This document shows, piece after piece, positions 19,356-30,047 of a stretch of DNA of 64,000 nucleotides. Under the pieces are notes generated by a model. The model worked only from the letters and a program-made list of their open reading frames with translations. It did not search any database and was not told where the DNA came from. The translations under genes were made by a program, and so were the position numbers. Numbering within the stretch: the first letter of the stretch is position 1; each line of letters starts with the position of its first letter. The DNA is from Cronobacter turicensis z3032 (GTDB taxonomy: Bacteria; Pseudomonadota; Gammaproteobacteria; Enterobacterales; Enterobacteriaceae), in the NCBI GenBank assembly GCA_000027065.2, contig FN543093.2, forward strand, positions 3,600,074 to 3,664,073. Direction: 5' to 3'.

Positions 19356-21347
19356 TTACAGCAGCGCTTTCGCCTTGCTCACCACGTTATCCACGGTAAA
19401 GCCGAACTCTTCAAACAGCTGCTCTGCCGGGGCGGATTCGCCGAACGTGGTCATGCCCACGATAGCGCCGTTCAGGCCAACATATTTGAACCAGTAGTCG
19501 GCGATGCCAGCTTCGATAGCCACGCGCGCGCTGACGGCTTTCGGCAGCACGGCTTCGCGGTAAGCGGCATCCTGTTTGTCAAAGACGTCGGTAGACGGCA
19601 TGGAGACGACACGCGCTTTCACGCCTTCCGCAGCCAGTTTATCGGCAGCGGCGACAGCCAGTTCAACTTCAGAGCCGGTGGCGATGAAGATGATCTGCGG
19701 CTGACCGTCGCAGTCTTTCAGGACGTAGGCGCCGCGGGCGATATCCGCCAGCTGCTGCTCGCTACGTTCCTGCTGCGCCAGATTCTGACGAGAGAAAATC
19801 AGCGCCGTCGGGCCATCATGGCGCTCGACCGCGTATTTCCACGCGACTGCTGATTCCACCTGGTCGCACGGACGCCATGTGCTCATGTTCGGGGTCACAC
19901 GCAGCGCCGCCAGCTGTTCAACCGGCTGGTGGGTCGGGCCGTCTTCGCCAAGACCGATAGAATCGTGGGTATAAACCATCACCTGACGCTGTTTCATCAG
20001 CGCGGCCATACGCACCGCGTTGCGGGCATATTCCACAAACATCAGGAAGGTCGAGGTATACGGCAGGAAACCGCCGTGCAGCGCGAGGCCGTTCGCGATA
20101 GCGGTCATGCCGAACTCGCGCACGCCGTAGTGAATGTAGTTGCCTGCGGCATCTTCATTAATCGCTTTAGAGCCAGACCAGATGGTCAGGTTGCTCGGCG
20201 CGAGATCCGCAGAGCCGCCCAGGAATTCCGGCAGCAGTTTGCCGAAGGCTTCAATGGCGTTCTGAGACGCTTTGCGGCTGGCGATTTTCGCCGGGTTCGC
20301 CTGCAGGTTCGCGATGAACTCCTGCGCTTTCGCGGCGAAATCCGCTGGCATCTCGCCTTTCATACGGCGAGTAAATTCAGCGGCTTCCTGCGGGAATGCT
20401 TTCGCATAGGCGGCGAATTTTTCGTTCCAGGCGCTTTCTTTTACCTGGCCCATCTCTTTGGCATCCCACTGCGCATAGATTTCTTGCGGGATCACAAACG
20501 GCTCATATTTCCAGCCCAGCTGTTCGCGGGTGGCGGCCACTTCGGCTTCGCCCAGCGGCGCGCCGTGGGAATCATGGGTGCCTGCTTTGTTCGGCGAGCC
20601 AAAACCGATAACGGTTTTGCACATCAGCAGAGACGGTTTGTCGGTGACTGCGCGCGCTTCTTCAATCGCGCGTTTGATGGCGTCGGCGTCATGACCGTCC
20701 ACGCCGCGCACAACGTGCCAGCCGTAAGCTTCAAAGCGTTTTGCGGTATCGTCAGTGAACCAGCCTTCAACGTGGCCGTCGATGGAGATGCCGTTGTCAT
20801 CGTAGAACGCCACCAGCTTGCCGAGGCCCAGCGTGCCTGCCAGCGAGCAAACTTCGTGGGAGATGCCTTCCATCATGCAGCCGTCACCCAGGAAGGTGTA
20901 GGTGTAGTGGTCGACAATGTCATGCCCTGGGCGGTTGAACTGCGCCGCCAGCGTGCGCTCTGCGATAGCCATACCCACAGCGTTCGCAATCCCCTGCCCC
21001 AGCGGACCGGTGGTAGTTTCCACGCCCGGCGTATAACCGACTTCCGGGTGACCCGGCGTTCTGGAATGCAACTGACGGAAGTTTTTCAGTTCTTCCATCG
21101 GCAGATCGTAACCGGTGAGGTGCAGGAGGCTGTAAATCAGCATGGAGCCGTGACCATTGGACAGCACGAAGCGGTCGCGGTCGGCCCAGGACGGGTTCTG
21201 CGGGTTATGGTTCAGGAAATCACGCCACAGGACTTCGGCAATGTCAGCCATGCCCATCGGGGCACCCGGATGGCCGGATTTGGCTTTTTGTACTGCGTCC
21301 ATGCTGAGCGCACGAATAGCATTGGCAAGCTCTTTACGAGAGGACAT
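19356..21347 (-). CDS. tktA: Transketolase A
   Basis: 663 residues, as in E. coli TktA. Thiamine-diphosphate enzyme of the non-oxidative pentose phosphate pathway, moving two-carbon ketol units between sugar phosphates. The signature [21 protein letters not shown] is near residues 13-33, and the TPP-binding [13 protein letters not shown] near 154-166; the pyrimidine-domain motif [14 protein letters not shown] is near 465. Transcribed alone, convergent with the ADPRH-family gene and divergent from loiP. Confidence 0.98.
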   Translation of the reverse strand: MSSRKELANAIRALSMDAVQKAKSGHPGAPMGMADIAEVLWRDFLNHNPQNPSWADRDRFVLSNGHGSMLIYSLLHLTGYDLPMEELKNFRQLHSRTPGHPEVGYTPGVETTTGPLGQGIANAVGMAIAERTLAAQFNRPGHDIVDHYTYTFLGDGCMMEGISHEVCSLAGTLGLGKLVAFYDDNGISIDGHVEGWFTDDTAKRFEAYGWHVVRGVDGHDADAIKRAIEEARAVTDKPSLLMCKTVIGFGSPNKAGTHDSHGAPLGEAEVAATREQLGWKYEPFVIPQEIYAQWDAKEMGQVKESAWNEKFAAYAKAFPQEAAEFTRRMKGEMPADFAAKAQEFIANLQANPAKIASRKASQNAIEAFGKLLPEFLGGSADLAPSNLTIWSGSKAINEDAAGNYIHYGVREFGMTAIANGLALHGGFLPYTSTFLMFVEYARNAVRMAALMKQRQVMVYTHDSIGLGEDGPTHQPVEQLAALRVTPNMSTWRPCDQVESAVAWKYAVERHDGPTALIFSRQNLAQQERSEQQLADIARGAYVLKDCDGQPQIIFIATGSEVELAVAAADKLAAEGVKARVVSMPSTDVFDKQDAAYREAVLPKAVSARVAIEAGIADYWFKYVGLNGAIVGMTTFGESAPAEQLFEEFGFTVDNVVSKAKALL

Positions 21348-21627
21348 TTTGACTCCAGATCGGATAGTTGAAGGCCACGCCTTGTTAACGGCTTGACTAC
21401 TACGCGTTATGGGCTACGCCCGAAAAATTGTCCCACAATGTAACCCAAGCGGCTGGGCATGTACATGGAGCATCCTTTTGTCCGCTAAGAAATCTCTGGA
21501 AGCCGCTCGCAGTTTGCGCAACCTGCTCGCCGGACGTGCGCAAACCTCTTTATACTTAGCCGCACGTCAACGAAGCCGCGTCGCGGCGACAATAATGAAA
21601 ACCTCAATGGAGCGTGGAAGCATAACG

Positions 21628-22386
21628 ATGAAAATGCGCGCGATAGTACTGAGCATGACCGCGGCAGCCCTGCTGAGCGGTTGCCAAAACATGAATTCCA
21701 ACGGCCTGCTGAGCTCAGGCGCCGAAGCATTCCAGGCTTACACCTTAAGCGACGCGCAGGTTAAAGCGCTGAGCGACGAGGCCTGTAAGTCGCAGGACAG
21801 CAAAGCGAAAATCGCCCCTGCGAACAGCCAGTATACGCAGCGCCTGAATAAAATCGCCGCGGCGCTCGGCGATAACATCAACGGCCAGCCGGTGAACTAC
21901 AAGGTTTATGAAGAGAAGGACGTTAACGCCTTCGCGATGGCCAACGGCTGCATCCGCGTTTACAGCGGGCTGATGGACATGATGAGCGATAACGAAGTGG
22001 AAGCGGTGATTGGCCATGAAATGGGCCACGTCGCGCTGGGCCACGTGAAACGCGGGATGCAGGTAGCGCTTGGCACCAACGCGGTGCGTGGCGCGGCCGC
22101 TTCCGCAGGCGGTATCGTCGGCAGCCTGTCGCAGTCCGATTTAGGCGAGCTTGGCGAAAAACTGGTTAACGCGCAGTTCTCGCAGCGTCAGGAATCCGAA
22201 GCGGATGACTACTCCTACGATCTGCTGCGTAAACGCGGCATCAACCCATCGGGCCTTGCCACCAGCTTTGAGAAACTGGCGAAGCTTGAGAAAGGCCGTC
22301 AAAGCTCAATGTTTGACGATCACCCGGCCTCTGAAGCGCGCGCGCAGCATATTCGCGATCGCATGAAGGCCGATGGCATTAAATAA
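21628..22386 (+). CDS. loiP: Outer-membrane lipoprotein metalloprotease LoiP
   Basis: Also named yggG. 252 residues from ATG 21628; the frame extends upstream to 21409 without support. A lipoprotein signal ends in LLSGC, giving lipidated Cys19. The M48-family zinc motif HEMGH is at 130-134, with a further Glu in the downstream ESEADDYSYDLL helix. E. coli LoiP works with BepA at the outer membrane and is induced by low osmolarity. Divergent from tktA, convergent with speB. Confidence 0.95.
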   Translation: MKMRAIVLSMTAAALLSGCQNMNSNGLLSSGAEAFQAYTLSDAQVKALSDEACKSQDSKAKIAPANSQYTQRLNKIAAALGDNINGQPVNYKVYEEKDVNAFAMANGCIRVYSGLMDMMSDNEVEAVIGHEMGHVALGHVKRGMQVALGTNAVRGAAASAGGIVGSLSQSDLGELGEKLVNAQFSQRQESEADDYSYDLLRKRGINPSGLATSFEKLAKLEKGRQSSMFDDHPASEARAQHIRDRMKADGIK

Positions 22387-22400
22387 ACGTAGCCAGTAAT

Positions 22401-22439
22401 AAAAAATGCCGGACAGGGCTTCACCTTGTCCGGCATTTT
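22401..22439. terminator. Bidirectional loiP/speB terminator
   Basis: Long stem aatgccggaca/tgtccggcatt with inner gg/cc pairing, flanked by an A-run on the left and TTTT on the right. Confidence 0.88.
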
Positions 22440-22454
22440 GAGTGCCGCCGTCAG

Positions 22455-22482
22455 GCCCGGTAGCATCGCACTACCGGGCCAC
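22455..22482. repeat. REP-like palindrome
   Basis: gcccggtag and ctaccgggc form a 9-bp inverted repeat around a 7-base centre, in the intergenic region between convergent loiP and speB. This size, sequence style and position match enterobacterial REP (PU) elements, but only one copy is seen here. Confidence 0.55.
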
Positions 22483-22489
22483 GCGCAAA

Positions 22490-23410
22490 TTACTCGCCTT
22501 TTTTCGCGGCCTGGATGTAGAGCATTTCCAGCGCCAGCGTCGCCGCCGCCAGAGCGGTGATATCAGACTGGTCGTAAGCCGGCGCCACTTCCACAATATC
22601 CATACCAACGATATTCAGATCCTGAATGCCGCGCAGCAGCTTCAGCGCGCGATCGGACGTCAGGCCGCCAATCACCGGCGTACCGGTGCCTGGTGCGAAT
22701 GCCGGATCCAGGCAGTCGATATCAAACGTCAGATATACCGGCATATCGCCGACGATCTGTTTCACCTGCGCGACCACGTCGTCAACGGTGCGGTCATTCA
22801 CCTGCGGCGCGTCCAGCACGGTAAAGCCGTTGTCTTTGTCGAACTCGGTACGGATGCCTATCTGCACGGAGCGGGTCGGATCGATCAGGCCTTCGTTCGG
22901 CGCGGTGTAGAACATGGTGCCGTGGTCAAATTCACAGCCATTCGCGTAGGTATCGGTATGCGCGTCGAAATGCACCAGCGCCATTTTGCCGAAGTGCTTC
23001 GCGTGGGCGCGCAGCAGCGGCAGCGTCACGAAGTGGTCGCCGCCGAAAGAGAGCATACGCTTACCGGCCGCCAGCAGTCGCTCTGCATGCGCCTGCAGCT
23101 TCTCACTCATCTCGCGGGCATCGCCGAAAGCGTAAACCAGATCGCCACAGTCCACGACGTTCAGGCGCTTACGCATGTCGAAGTTCCACGGGAAGCGGTT
23201 GCCTTCCCATGCGAGGTTGGTGGACACCTGGCGGATAGCGGCAGGTCCGAAGCGGCTACCCGCGCGCCCTGAGGTCGCCATGTCGAACGGAATACCGGTG
23301 ATCACCCACTCGGCGTCGCTGTCATACGGCATGAAATTCAACGGCAGGCGTAAAAAACCAAAGGCGTTGGAAACCAGGGAGTTGTCGTACTGATGGCCTA
23401 AGGTGTTCAT
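22490..23410 (-). CDS. speB: Agmatinase
   Basis: 306 residues, as in E. coli. It hydrolyses agmatine to putrescine and urea. The ureohydrolase manganese motifs are present: [18 protein letters not shown] and SFDID-type [16 protein letters not shown]. It lies 224 bp after speA, which makes agmatine, on the same strand, with a strong terminator between the two. The ATG is preceded by AGGTCAGATTC. Confidence 0.98.
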   Translation of the reverse strand: MNTLGHQYDNSLVSNAFGFLRLPLNFMPYDSDAEWVITGIPFDMATSGRAGSRFGPAAIRQVSTNLAWEGNRFPWNFDMRKRLNVVDCGDLVYAFGDAREMSEKLQAHAERLLAAGKRMLSFGGDHFVTLPLLRAHAKHFGKMALVHFDAHTDTYANGCEFDHGTMFYTAPNEGLIDPTRSVQIGIRTEFDKDNGFTVLDAPQVNDRTVDDVVAQVKQIVGDMPVYLTFDIDCLDPAFAPGTGTPVIGGLTSDRALKLLRGIQDLNIVGMDIVEVAPAYDQSDITALAAATLALEMLYIQAAKKGE

Positions 23411-23445
23411 GAATCTGACCTCTTATTGAAGGTTGAGATGTGAGA

Positions 23446-23490
23446 TAAAAAAAATCCCCTCCGCGTCGTTAAACCCGACGAGGAAGGGAT
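23446..23490 (-). terminator. Strong terminator between speA and speB
   Basis: On the minus strand, a stem of about 15 bp (atcccttcctcgtcg against cgacgcggaggggat) with a 7-base loop leads straight into seven or more U. It should end most speA transcripts before speB. Confidence 0.88.
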
Positions 23491-23634
23491 GGATTCGTTT
23501 ACAACTTGTTGGCGCGGATTATCGCCACATTTTCGTTCAGGTTCAATAGCGCGTGGAGCATGCTCGTCAGTATAGAACAGGAAATACCGCTGCGCGTTTT
23601 TTAGCCTCCCGACCGGCAGGAGGCCGAAACCCGA

Positions 23635-25611
23635 TTACTCGTCTTCGAGATAGGTGTAGCCGTACAGGCCGCTCTCGAACTCTTCCAGGAACTGCTGTTG
23701 CAGCGCGGCATCCAGATCGGTCTGTTTGACCTGATCGCGGAAATGCGTCAGCAGCGTATCCGGGTCGAGCTGTACGTAGCGCAGCATATCCGCCACGGTA
23801 TCGCCTTCATCGGAAAGCTCCACTTCCACGCTGCCATCCGGGAACACAAATACGTCTACCGCTTCGGTATCGCCGAAGAGGTTATGCATATTGCCCAGGA
23901 TCTCCTGGTACGCGCCGACCATAAAGAAGCCCAGCGGCGGCGGGTTTTCCGGATCGTATTCCGGCAGCGGCATGGTGGTCGCGATGCCGTCGCCATCAAC
24001 GTAGTGATCGATAGTGCCATCGGAATCACAGGTGATGTCGAGCAGCACGCCACGGCGCGTCGGCGCGTGGTTCAGGCCTTCCAGCGGCAGCACCGGGAAG
24101 AGCTGATCGATACCCCAGGCGTCCGGCATCGACTGGAAGAGGGAGAAGTTGACGTAAATCTTATCCGCCATGCGCTCCTGCAGTTCGTCGATAATCGGGC
24201 GATGCGCGCGGTTTTGCGGATCGAGCTGTTTCTGCACTTCCTGGCACAGGCTCAGATAGAGCTGCTCAGCCCAGGCGCGGTCCTGCAGCGTGTAGGAGCC
24301 TGAGGAGTAGCCGATATGAATATCGTGCAGATCCATCTGGCTGTCGTGCAGCCATTCGCGCAGCGAACGGCGCGTGCCCGGTTCATGCATCTCCTGCCAG
24401 GTTTCCCACATGCTTTGCAGCGGGCGCGGCGCGTCTTCAGACGGCGCGGTCGGCTCGGTGTATTCGTTACGCTCAACGCCGATGATATTGGAGACCAGTA
24501 CGGTGTGGTGCGCGGTTACGGCGCGGCCCGATTCGGTGATCACCGTCGGATGCGGCAAACCGTTCTCTTCGCACGCGTCGCCGATAGCCCAGATAATGTT
24601 GTTCGCGTATTCATTCAGGCCATAGTTGACCGAGCAGTCAGACTGCGAACGCGTCCCTTCATAATCCACGCCGAGGCCGCCGCCCACGTCGAAGCACTCG
24701 ATATTCACGCCAAGCTTGTGCAGCTCCACATAGAAGCGGGCGGATTCGCGCACGCCGGTGGCGATATCGCGGATGTTCGCCATCTGGGAGCCCAGGTGGA
24801 AGTGCAGCAGTTGCAGGCTGTCGAGACGATCCGCCTCGCGCAGCATCTCAACCAGTTGCAGCACCTGCGTTGCCGCCAGGCCGAATTTCGATTTTTCACC
24901 GCCGGAAGACTGCCATTTACCGGAGCCCTGCGAGGCGAGACGCGCACGCACGCCGAGGCGCGGGATCACGTTCAGGCGTTCCGCTTCTTCCAGCACGATT
25001 TTGATTTCCGACATCTTTTCGATGACCAGATAGACCTTGTGGCCCATCTTCTCGCCGATCAGCGCCAGACGAATGTATTCACGGTCTTTATAACCGTTAC
25101 AGACGATAACGCTACGGGTCATACCCGCATGCGCCAGCACCGCCATCAGCTCCGCTTTGGAGCCCGCTTCAAGACCCAGCGGTTCGCCGGAGTGGATCAG
25201 CGATTCGATGACGCGACGATGCTGGTTCACCTTAATCGGGTAAACCAGGAAGTAGTCGCCGTTATAGCCGTAAGACTCACGGGCGCGCTTAAACGCCGCG
25301 TTAATGGAACGCAGGCGATGTTGCAGGATCTGCGGGAAGCAGAACAATGCAGGCAGGCGCTGGCCCTGAGCTTCACGCTCCTTCACCAGCCTCGCGAGAT
25401 CGACGCGCGCTTCGGGGACATCCGGATCGGGGCATACGCTGATATGGCCCAGTTCGTTGACGTCGTAGTAGTTATTGCCCCACCAGGCAATATTGTAAGT
25501 GCGCAGCATCTTGCTGGCTTCCTGGGAGCTCATTGCAACCTCCTGCATGGAACGTAGTACACCCTGTTCGCCCGCTGACGAAGGCGAAGATGAAAAGATG
25601 TCGTCAGACAT
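23635..25611 (-). CDS. speA: Biosynthetic arginine decarboxylase
   Basis: 658 residues, the E. coli length, from ATG 25611 after TTGAGGTTCGCT; the frame opens 12 bases earlier at a TTG. It decarboxylates arginine to agmatine for putrescine synthesis. Fold-III PLP enzyme: the PLP lysine is Lys127 in [14 protein letters not shown], and the glycine loop [10 protein letters not shown] and CDSDG motif complete the site. The start overlaps the small gene yqgB by 8 bp. speB follows beyond a terminator. Confidence 0.98.
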   Translation of the reverse strand: MSDDIFSSSPSSAGEQGVLRSMQEVAMSSQEASKMLRTYNIAWWGNNYYDVNELGHISVCPDPDVPEARVDLARLVKEREAQGQRLPALFCFPQILQHRLRSINAAFKRARESYGYNGDYFLVYPIKVNQHRRVIESLIHSGEPLGLEAGSKAELMAVLAHAGMTRSVIVCNGYKDREYIRLALIGEKMGHKVYLVIEKMSEIKIVLEEAERLNVIPRLGVRARLASQGSGKWQSSGGEKSKFGLAATQVLQLVEMLREADRLDSLQLLHFHLGSQMANIRDIATGVRESARFYVELHKLGVNIECFDVGGGLGVDYEGTRSQSDCSVNYGLNEYANNIIWAIGDACEENGLPHPTVITESGRAVTAHHTVLVSNIIGVERNEYTEPTAPSEDAPRPLQSMWETWQEMHEPGTRRSLREWLHDSQMDLHDIHIGYSSGSYTLQDRAWAEQLYLSLCQEVQKQLDPQNRAHRPIIDELQERMADKIYVNFSLFQSMPDAWGIDQLFPVLPLEGLNHAPTRRGVLLDITCDSDGTIDHYVDGDGIATTMPLPEYDPENPPPLGFFMVGAYQEILGNMHNLFGDTEAVDVFVFPDGSVEVELSDEGDTVADMLRYVQLDPDTLLTHFRDQVKQTDLDAALQQQFLEEFESGLYGYTYLEDE

Positions 25612-25750
25612 AGCGAACCTCAAATTTTGTCGAAAGTGTAAAACAGTTAACTACTATCGCAGCGTTACACTGTGATAACAACCCATAAACAGCAGAGTTA
25701 TCCAGCACATAGTGCTGACCACCCTGCCGCGCGACCGGTTTCTTATTCAT
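25604..25750 (-). CDS. yqgB: Small protein YqgB
   Basis: 48 residues, reading MNKKPVARQ near the start and [20 protein letters not shown] in the middle, clearly similar to E. coli YqgB, a 43-residue protein at the same place upstream of speA. The C-terminus is a few residues longer here because the frame runs through the speA start; the two genes overlap by 8 bp (ATGTCTGA), which allows coupled translation. The conserved core is hydrophobic. Function is not established. The ribosome site is weak. Confidence 0.8.
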   Translation of the reverse strand: MNKKPVARQGGQHYVLDNSAVYGLLSQCNAAIVVNCFTLSTKFEVRYV

Positions 25751-25808
25751 ATCATTGTAAAACACGTAACCGAACTCCGTGTGACGGGTCGGCGAAACCA
25801 CGAGAAAA

Positions 25809-25824
25809 CTCCTGACGTCAGGAG
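25809..25824. promoter_or_regulatory. 16-bp palindrome upstream of yqgB-speA
   Basis: CTCCTGACGTCAGGAG is a perfect palindrome with core TGACGTCA, 59 bp before the yqgB start. A dimeric repressor or activator site is likely, but I do not know the protein. Confidence 0.45.
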
Positions 25825-26269
25825 AGCCCTTGTTCAGTTATCGCAAGCCTTGACCGGCCCGGGAATCCTGAGAAGCGCCGAGATGGGTAGAACATCGGCA
25901 GGTTTGCAAAAAAGAGATGCAGGTTGCGGGGGAAAAGCGCACGCCAGAACGGCATGGCAGATTAAGCGAATAACGGCGGTTCATTATCTGGTATCACCTC
26001 CACGCCAGCCCTTGTAGACCGGCGATAAGCCAAAGCTAAAAATCACTCTCAGCCCGGCTGGAAGTGGCGACACGGGGATGGTTTCCGTGCGCTTTTTTGC
26101 AGGAGCCGCGCGCGCCGTTTTATACCGGGAACAGGGGTAAAAAGCAAAACAAAAAAGCGCCGTTTGCCGTCCTTGTCAGGAATTCTTGCCAGCGCTGCGT
26201 TAAACGCATTATTCGACGCCTCAAAAACTGCTGGAAATCGGCTTAAGATTTAACCTAGAATAGCCATCC

Positions 26270-26293
26270 AGATGTTAATCCATCTATACCGAT
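26270..26293. promoter_or_regulatory. MetJ-box-like tandem repeats upstream of metK
   Basis: Three adjacent 8-bp units (AGATGTTA, ATCCATCT, ATACCGAT) partly match the MetJ box AGACGTCT, five of eight for the first two. metK is a known MetJ target, and MetJ binds degenerate tandem boxes. The site lies 112 bp before the metK start. Confidence 0.45.
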
Positions 26294-26404
26294 TAACACT
26301 TAGCCTTCCTGTGTGTTTACCTGCATGGCCGCAGAATTTTCTTCTAAGATGGCACCAACACACGGTATGCTGAGCTAATTGATTTATCCAGGGTGATACA
26401 AAAC

Positions 26405-27559
26405 ATGGCAAAACACCTTTTTACTTCTGAATCTGTTTCAGAAGGACATCCCGATAAAATTGCGGACCAGATCTCCGATGCAGTGCTGGACGCCATCCTT
26501 GAGCAGGATCCGAAAGCACGCGTGGCCTGCGAAACTTACGTGAAGACCGGCATGGTGCTGGTCGGTGGTGAAATCACTACCAGCGCGTGGGTGGATATCG
26601 AAGAGATTACCCGCAACACCGTACGCGAAATTGGCTACGTTCATTCCGATATGGGCTTTGACGCCAACTCTTGCGCCGTACTGAGCGCTATCGGCAAACA
26701 GTCCCCGGATATCAACCAGGGCGTTGACCGCACCGATCCGCTTGAACAGGGCGCGGGCGACCAGGGCCTGATGTTCGGCTACGCCACCAACGAAACCGAC
26801 GTGCTGATGCCTGCGCCGGTCACCTACGCGCACCGTCTGGTACAGCGTCAGGCCGAAGTGCGTAAAAACGGCACGCTGCCGTGGCTGCGCCCGGATGCGA
26901 AAAGTCAGGTCACGTTCCAGTATGACGCCGGTAAAATCGTGGGTATCGATGCCGTCGTGCTCTCCACGCAGCACGCGGAAGACATCGAGCAGAGCGTTTT
27001 GCACGACGCCGTAATGGAAGAGATCATCAAGCCGGTTCTGCCTGCGGAATGGCTGAATGAATCCACCAAATATTTCATCAACCCGACTGGCCGTTTCGTT
27101 ATCGGCGGACCGATGGGCGACTGCGGTCTGACGGGCCGTAAGATTATCGTCGACACCTACGGCGGCATGGCGCGTCACGGCGGCGGCGCGTTCTCGGGTA
27201 AGGACCCGTCTAAAGTTGACCGTTCCGCCGCCTACGCGGCGCGTTACGTGGCGAAAAACATCGTGGCCGCAGGCCTTGCCGACCGCTGTGAAATCCAGGT
27301 GTCTTACGCCATCGGCGTGGCGGAGCCGACCTCCATCATGGTTGAAACGTTCGGCACCGAGAAAATTGCGACCGAGCAACTCACCCTGCTGGTGCGTGAG
27401 TTCTTCGATCTGCGTCCGTACGGCCTGATCCAGATGCTGGATCTGCTGCACCCGATCTACAAAGAAACCGCCGCTTACGGTCACTTTGGTCGTGAACACT
27501 TCCCGTGGGAAAAAACCGACAAAGCGCAACTGCTGCGCGATGCTGCCGGTCTGAAATAA
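26405..27559 (+). CDS. metK: S-adenosylmethionine synthetase
   Basis: 384 residues, as in E. coli, from ATG 26405; the frame opens four codons earlier. It makes SAM from methionine and ATP. Motifs [17 protein letters not shown] (about 12-28), [12 protein letters not shown] (about 117-128) and [19 protein letters not shown] (about 263-281) are the family signatures. Transcribed alone, ending in a strong terminator. High codon bias. Confidence 0.98.
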   Translation: MAKHLFTSESVSEGHPDKIADQISDAVLDAILEQDPKARVACETYVKTGMVLVGGEITTSAWVDIEEITRNTVREIGYVHSDMGFDANSCAVLSAIGKQSPDINQGVDRTDPLEQGAGDQGLMFGYATNETDVLMPAPVTYAHRLVQRQAEVRKNGTLPWLRPDAKSQVTFQYDAGKIVGIDAVVLSTQHAEDIEQSVLHDAVMEEIIKPVLPAEWLNESTKYFINPTGRFVIGGPMGDCGLTGRKIIVDTYGGMARHGGGAFSGKDPSKVDRSAAYAARYVAKNIVAAGLADRCEIQVSYAIGVAEPTSIMVETFGTEKIATEQLTLLVREFFDLRPYGLIQMLDLLHPIYKETAAYGHFGREHFPWEKTDKAQLLRDAAGLK

Positions 27560-27579
27560 TCCCTGCGTAGTTATCCCTA

Positions 27580-27612
27580 AAGGCCAGCCTCGTGCTGGCC
27601 TTTTGCTTTTCA
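27580..27612 (+). terminator. metK terminator
   Basis: Stem aaggccagc/gctggcctt with loop ctcgt, followed by TTTTGCTTTT, 21 bp after the metK stop. Confidence 0.92.
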
Positions 27613-27873
27613 GGCGCGCAATGCGCCCTGCGCCTTTCTCTTTACTACCAGCAGCTATACTTTCCGCCAGCGCGACGGGCAAGATTCTACTGAAAGCGAT
27701 TACATGAACACGAAAGGCGGCATTTTTTCAGAATTGTCTTTACCCAAATCCCCTTTCTGCACTCTGTTACATTCCGTTTCGGTTTAGTCTGAATTCCTGT
27801 TCGCCGCTTCGTTTCTGACTACACTAATTAGCTGATATAAAAAAGGATAAGTGCTTTACGCAAGTTGGCACTA

Positions 27874-27889
27874 GTGTAACCGATTACAC
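27874..27889. promoter_or_regulatory. GalR/GalS operator
   Basis: GTGTAACCGATTACAC fits the gal operator consensus GTGNAANCGNTTNCAC at every fixed base. It lies 85 bp before galP, a known member of the gal regulon. Confidence 0.88.
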
Positions 27890-27892
27890 GGA

Positions 27893-27908
27893 CGTGACTG
27901 ATATCACA
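27893..27908. promoter_or_regulatory. CRP site upstream of galP
   Basis: CGTGA-N6-TCACA matches the CRP consensus TGTGA-N6-TCACA at nine of ten bases. It is only 3 bp from the gal operator, suggesting joint control of galP by glucose status and galactose. Confidence 0.75.
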
Positions 27909-27973
27909 TATTTTTACGTTACGCTAACTTACCCTTTACCACGATAAAACTAATAACCCAACTGGAGGGCAGT

Positions 27974-29368
27974 ATGCCTGACAATAAAAAACAAGGGCGT
28001 TCGCACAAGGCCATGACGTTCTTCGTCTGTTTCCTTGCGGCCCTGGCAGGACTTCTTTTCGGCCTCGACATCGGCGTGATCGCGGGCGCGCTGCCCTTCA
28101 TCGCCAAAGATTTTAATATCACACCGCACCAGCAGGAGTGGGTGGTCAGCTCCATGATGTTCGGCGCCGCCGTCGGCGCTATCGGCAGCGGCTGGCTCTC
28201 TTCACGTCTCGGGCGTAAATACAGCCTGATGATTGGCTCTGTGCTGTTCGTCATCGGCTCGCTCTGCTCGGCGTTCGCGCCGAACACAGAAGTGCTGATT
28301 ATCTCCCGCGTGCTGTTGGGCCTTGCGGTCGGTATCGCCTCTTACACCGCGCCGCTCTATCTGTCTGAAATCGCGCCGGAGAAAATCCGCGGCAGTATGA
28401 TTTCCATGTATCAGCTGATGATCACCATCGGTATTCTGGGCGCCTATCTCTCCGATACCGCGTTCAGCTACAGCGGCGCCTGGCGCTGGATGCTGGGCGT
28501 TATCACCATCCCGGCGCTCCTGCTGCTGATTGGCGTCTTCTTCCTGCCGGACAGCCCGCGCTGGTTCGCCGCGAAACGTCGCTTCCACGACGCCGAGCGT
28601 GTTCTGCTGCGCCTGCGTGACTCCAGCGCCGAAGCAAAACGCGAGCTGGAAGAAATCCGCGAAAGCCTGAAGGTGAAACAGGGCGGCTGGTCGCTGTTTA
28701 AAGACAACAGCAACTTCCGCCGCGCGGTATTCCTCGGCATCCTGTTGCAGGTGATGCAGCAGTTCACCGGGATGAACGTCATCATGTATTACGCGCCGAA
28801 AATCTTTGAACTGGCGGGTTACTCCAACACCACCGAGCAGATGTGGGGCACCGTCATTGTCGGGCTGACTAACGTGCTGGCGACCTTTATCGCCATCGGT
28901 CTGGTCGACCGCTGGGGCCGTAAACCAACGCTGATCCTGGGCTTTATCGTGATGGCGGCTGGTATGGGCATTCTCGGTACCATGCTGCATATGGGCATCG
29001 ACAGCCCGGCAGGTCAGTACTTTGCCGTCGCGATGCTGCTGATGTTCATCATTGGTTTCGCCATGAGCGCCGGTCCGCTGATTTGGGTGCTGTGCTCTGA
29101 GATCCAGCCGCTGAAAGGCCGCGATTTCGGCATCACGCTCTCCACGACCACCAACTGGATTGCGAACATGATCGTCGGTGCGACCTTCCTCACCATGCTC
29201 AACACGCTGGGCAACGCGCCGACCTTCTGGGTCTACGCTGGTCTCAACCTGTTCTTCATCGTGCTGACCATCTGGCTGGTGCCGGAAACCAAGCATGTGT
29301 CGCTGGAGCATATTGAACGTAACCTGATGCAGGGCCGTAAACTGCGCGATATCGGTTCGAACGACTAA
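27974..29368 (+). CDS. galP: Galactose:proton symporter
   Basis: 464 residues, as in E. coli GalP. Twelve-helix MFS sugar porter of the inner membrane. Family motifs: [16 protein letters not shown] in TM1, [10 protein letters not shown] in the loop after TM2, LPDSPRW after TM6, [18 protein letters not shown] in TM7, and [12 protein letters not shown] at the C-terminus. A GGAGGGCAGT ribosome site precedes the ATG. GalR and CRP sites lie upstream. Confidence 0.96.
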   Translation: MPDNKKQGRSHKAMTFFVCFLAALAGLLFGLDIGVIAGALPFIAKDFNITPHQQEWVVSSMMFGAAVGAIGSGWLSSRLGRKYSLMIGSVLFVIGSLCSAFAPNTEVLIISRVLLGLAVGIASYTAPLYLSEIAPEKIRGSMISMYQLMITIGILGAYLSDTAFSYSGAWRWMLGVITIPALLLLIGVFFLPDSPRWFAAKRRFHDAERVLLRLRDSSAEAKRELEEIRESLKVKQGGWSLFKDNSNFRRAVFLGILLQVMQQFTGMNVIMYYAPKIFELAGYSNTTEQMWGTVIVGLTNVLATFIAIGLVDRWGRKPTLILGFIVMAAGMGILGTMLHMGIDSPAGQYFAVAMLLMFIIGFAMSAGPLIWVLCSEIQPLKGRDFGITLSTTTNWIANMIVGATFLTMLNTLGNAPTFWVYAGLNLFFIVLTIWLVPETKHVSLEHIERNLMQGRKLRDIGSND

Positions 29369-29458
29369 ACCTTACCTTGCCGCCCGTTCACGCGGGCGGC
29401 GGGCGCAGGGGGCTGCCGCCTCTTGCGCCCATCCCGTCTTCGGTTCTATCCTCTCGCT

Positions 29459-29959
29459 ATGAAAACCCCACGTCTTCCCATCGCCATTCAACAGGCCGTT
29501 ATGCGCAGCCTGCGTGATGCGCTCGCGCGCGCCAACCTCAAACTGGCTCGTCACTACCCGGAGCCGAAACTGGTTTATCAGCAGCGCGGCACCGCAGCGG
29601 GCACCGCCTGGCTAGAAAGCTATGAAATCCGCTTAAACCCGGTACTGCTGATGGAAAATCAGCAGGCATTCATTAATGAAGTGGTGCCGCATGAGCTGGC
29701 GCACCTGCTGGTGTGGAAACACTTCGGCCGCGTGCCGCCGCACGGCAAAGAGTGGAAATGGATGATGGAAAGCGTGCTCGGCGTCCCGGCGCGCCGCACG
29801 CATCAGTTTGAGCTCGATTCAGTGCGCGCCAATACCTTCCCCTACCGCTGTCGCTGCCAGCAGCATCAGCTCACCGTCCGCCGTCATAACCGCGTCGTGC
29901 GCGGCGAAACCCAGTACCGCTGCGTGCGCTGCGGCGACACGCTGGTCGCGGAAAGCTGA
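29459..29959 (+). CDS. sprT: SprT family zinc metalloprotease-like protein
   Basis: 166 residues from ATG 29459, matching E. coli SprT (MKTSRLPIAIQ); the frame opens upstream at a TTG. The zinc motif HELAH is at 78-82 with a third His at 88, and a C-terminal zinc ribbon has CRCQ and CVRCGD cysteine pairs. This is the SprT/SPRTN fold, linked in eukaryotes to DNA-protein crosslink repair; the bacterial role is unproven. It heads the run sprT-endA-rsmE-gshB. Confidence 0.93.
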   Translation: MKTPRLPIAIQQAVMRSLRDALARANLKLARHYPEPKLVYQQRGTAAGTAWLESYEIRLNPVLLMENQQAFINEVVPHELAHLLVWKHFGRVPPHGKEWKWMMESVLGVPARRTHQFELDSVRANTFPYRCRCQQHQLTVRRHNRVVRGETQYRCVRCGDTLVAES

Positions 29960-30047
29960 CGCCTTCAGGAAATTTCTGGCAATAACCGATTGCTTCCGGC
30001 GCCCGCCTTCGTTACGTTGCGAACACCTTCGGACAAGGAGCTGGAAG

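Larger units (their letters stand above)
25751..26404. promoter_or_regulatory. Long divergent intergenic region, yqgB-speA and metK
   Basis: About 650 bp without a convincing gene. It holds a perfect 16-bp palindrome at 25809-25824 on the speA side and MetJ-like repeats at 26270-26293 on the metK side. Short ORFs at 25712-26017 (+) and 26064-26246 (+) lack ribosome sites and familiar composition. No obvious ncRNA could be recognised. Confidence 0.5.
27613..27973 (+). promoter_or_regulatory. galP promoter region
   Basis: About 360 bp of AT-richer DNA without a gene between the metK terminator and galP. Its last 100 bp hold a GalR/GalS operator and a CRP site. The rest shows no clear feature. 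Confidence 0.65.

Noticed and set aside
19929..21371. 480-residue plus-strand frame over tktA
   Set aside because: Antisense shadow; tktA has all transketolase motifs.
25712..26246. Two short plus-strand frames between yqgB and metK
   Set aside because: No ribosome site, no recognisable family; they cross the palindrome and likely promoters.
26438..27682. 414-residue open frame on the minus strand over metK
   Set aside because: It is the complement of metK, rich in Arg and His and without a ribosome site. metK is beyond doubt.
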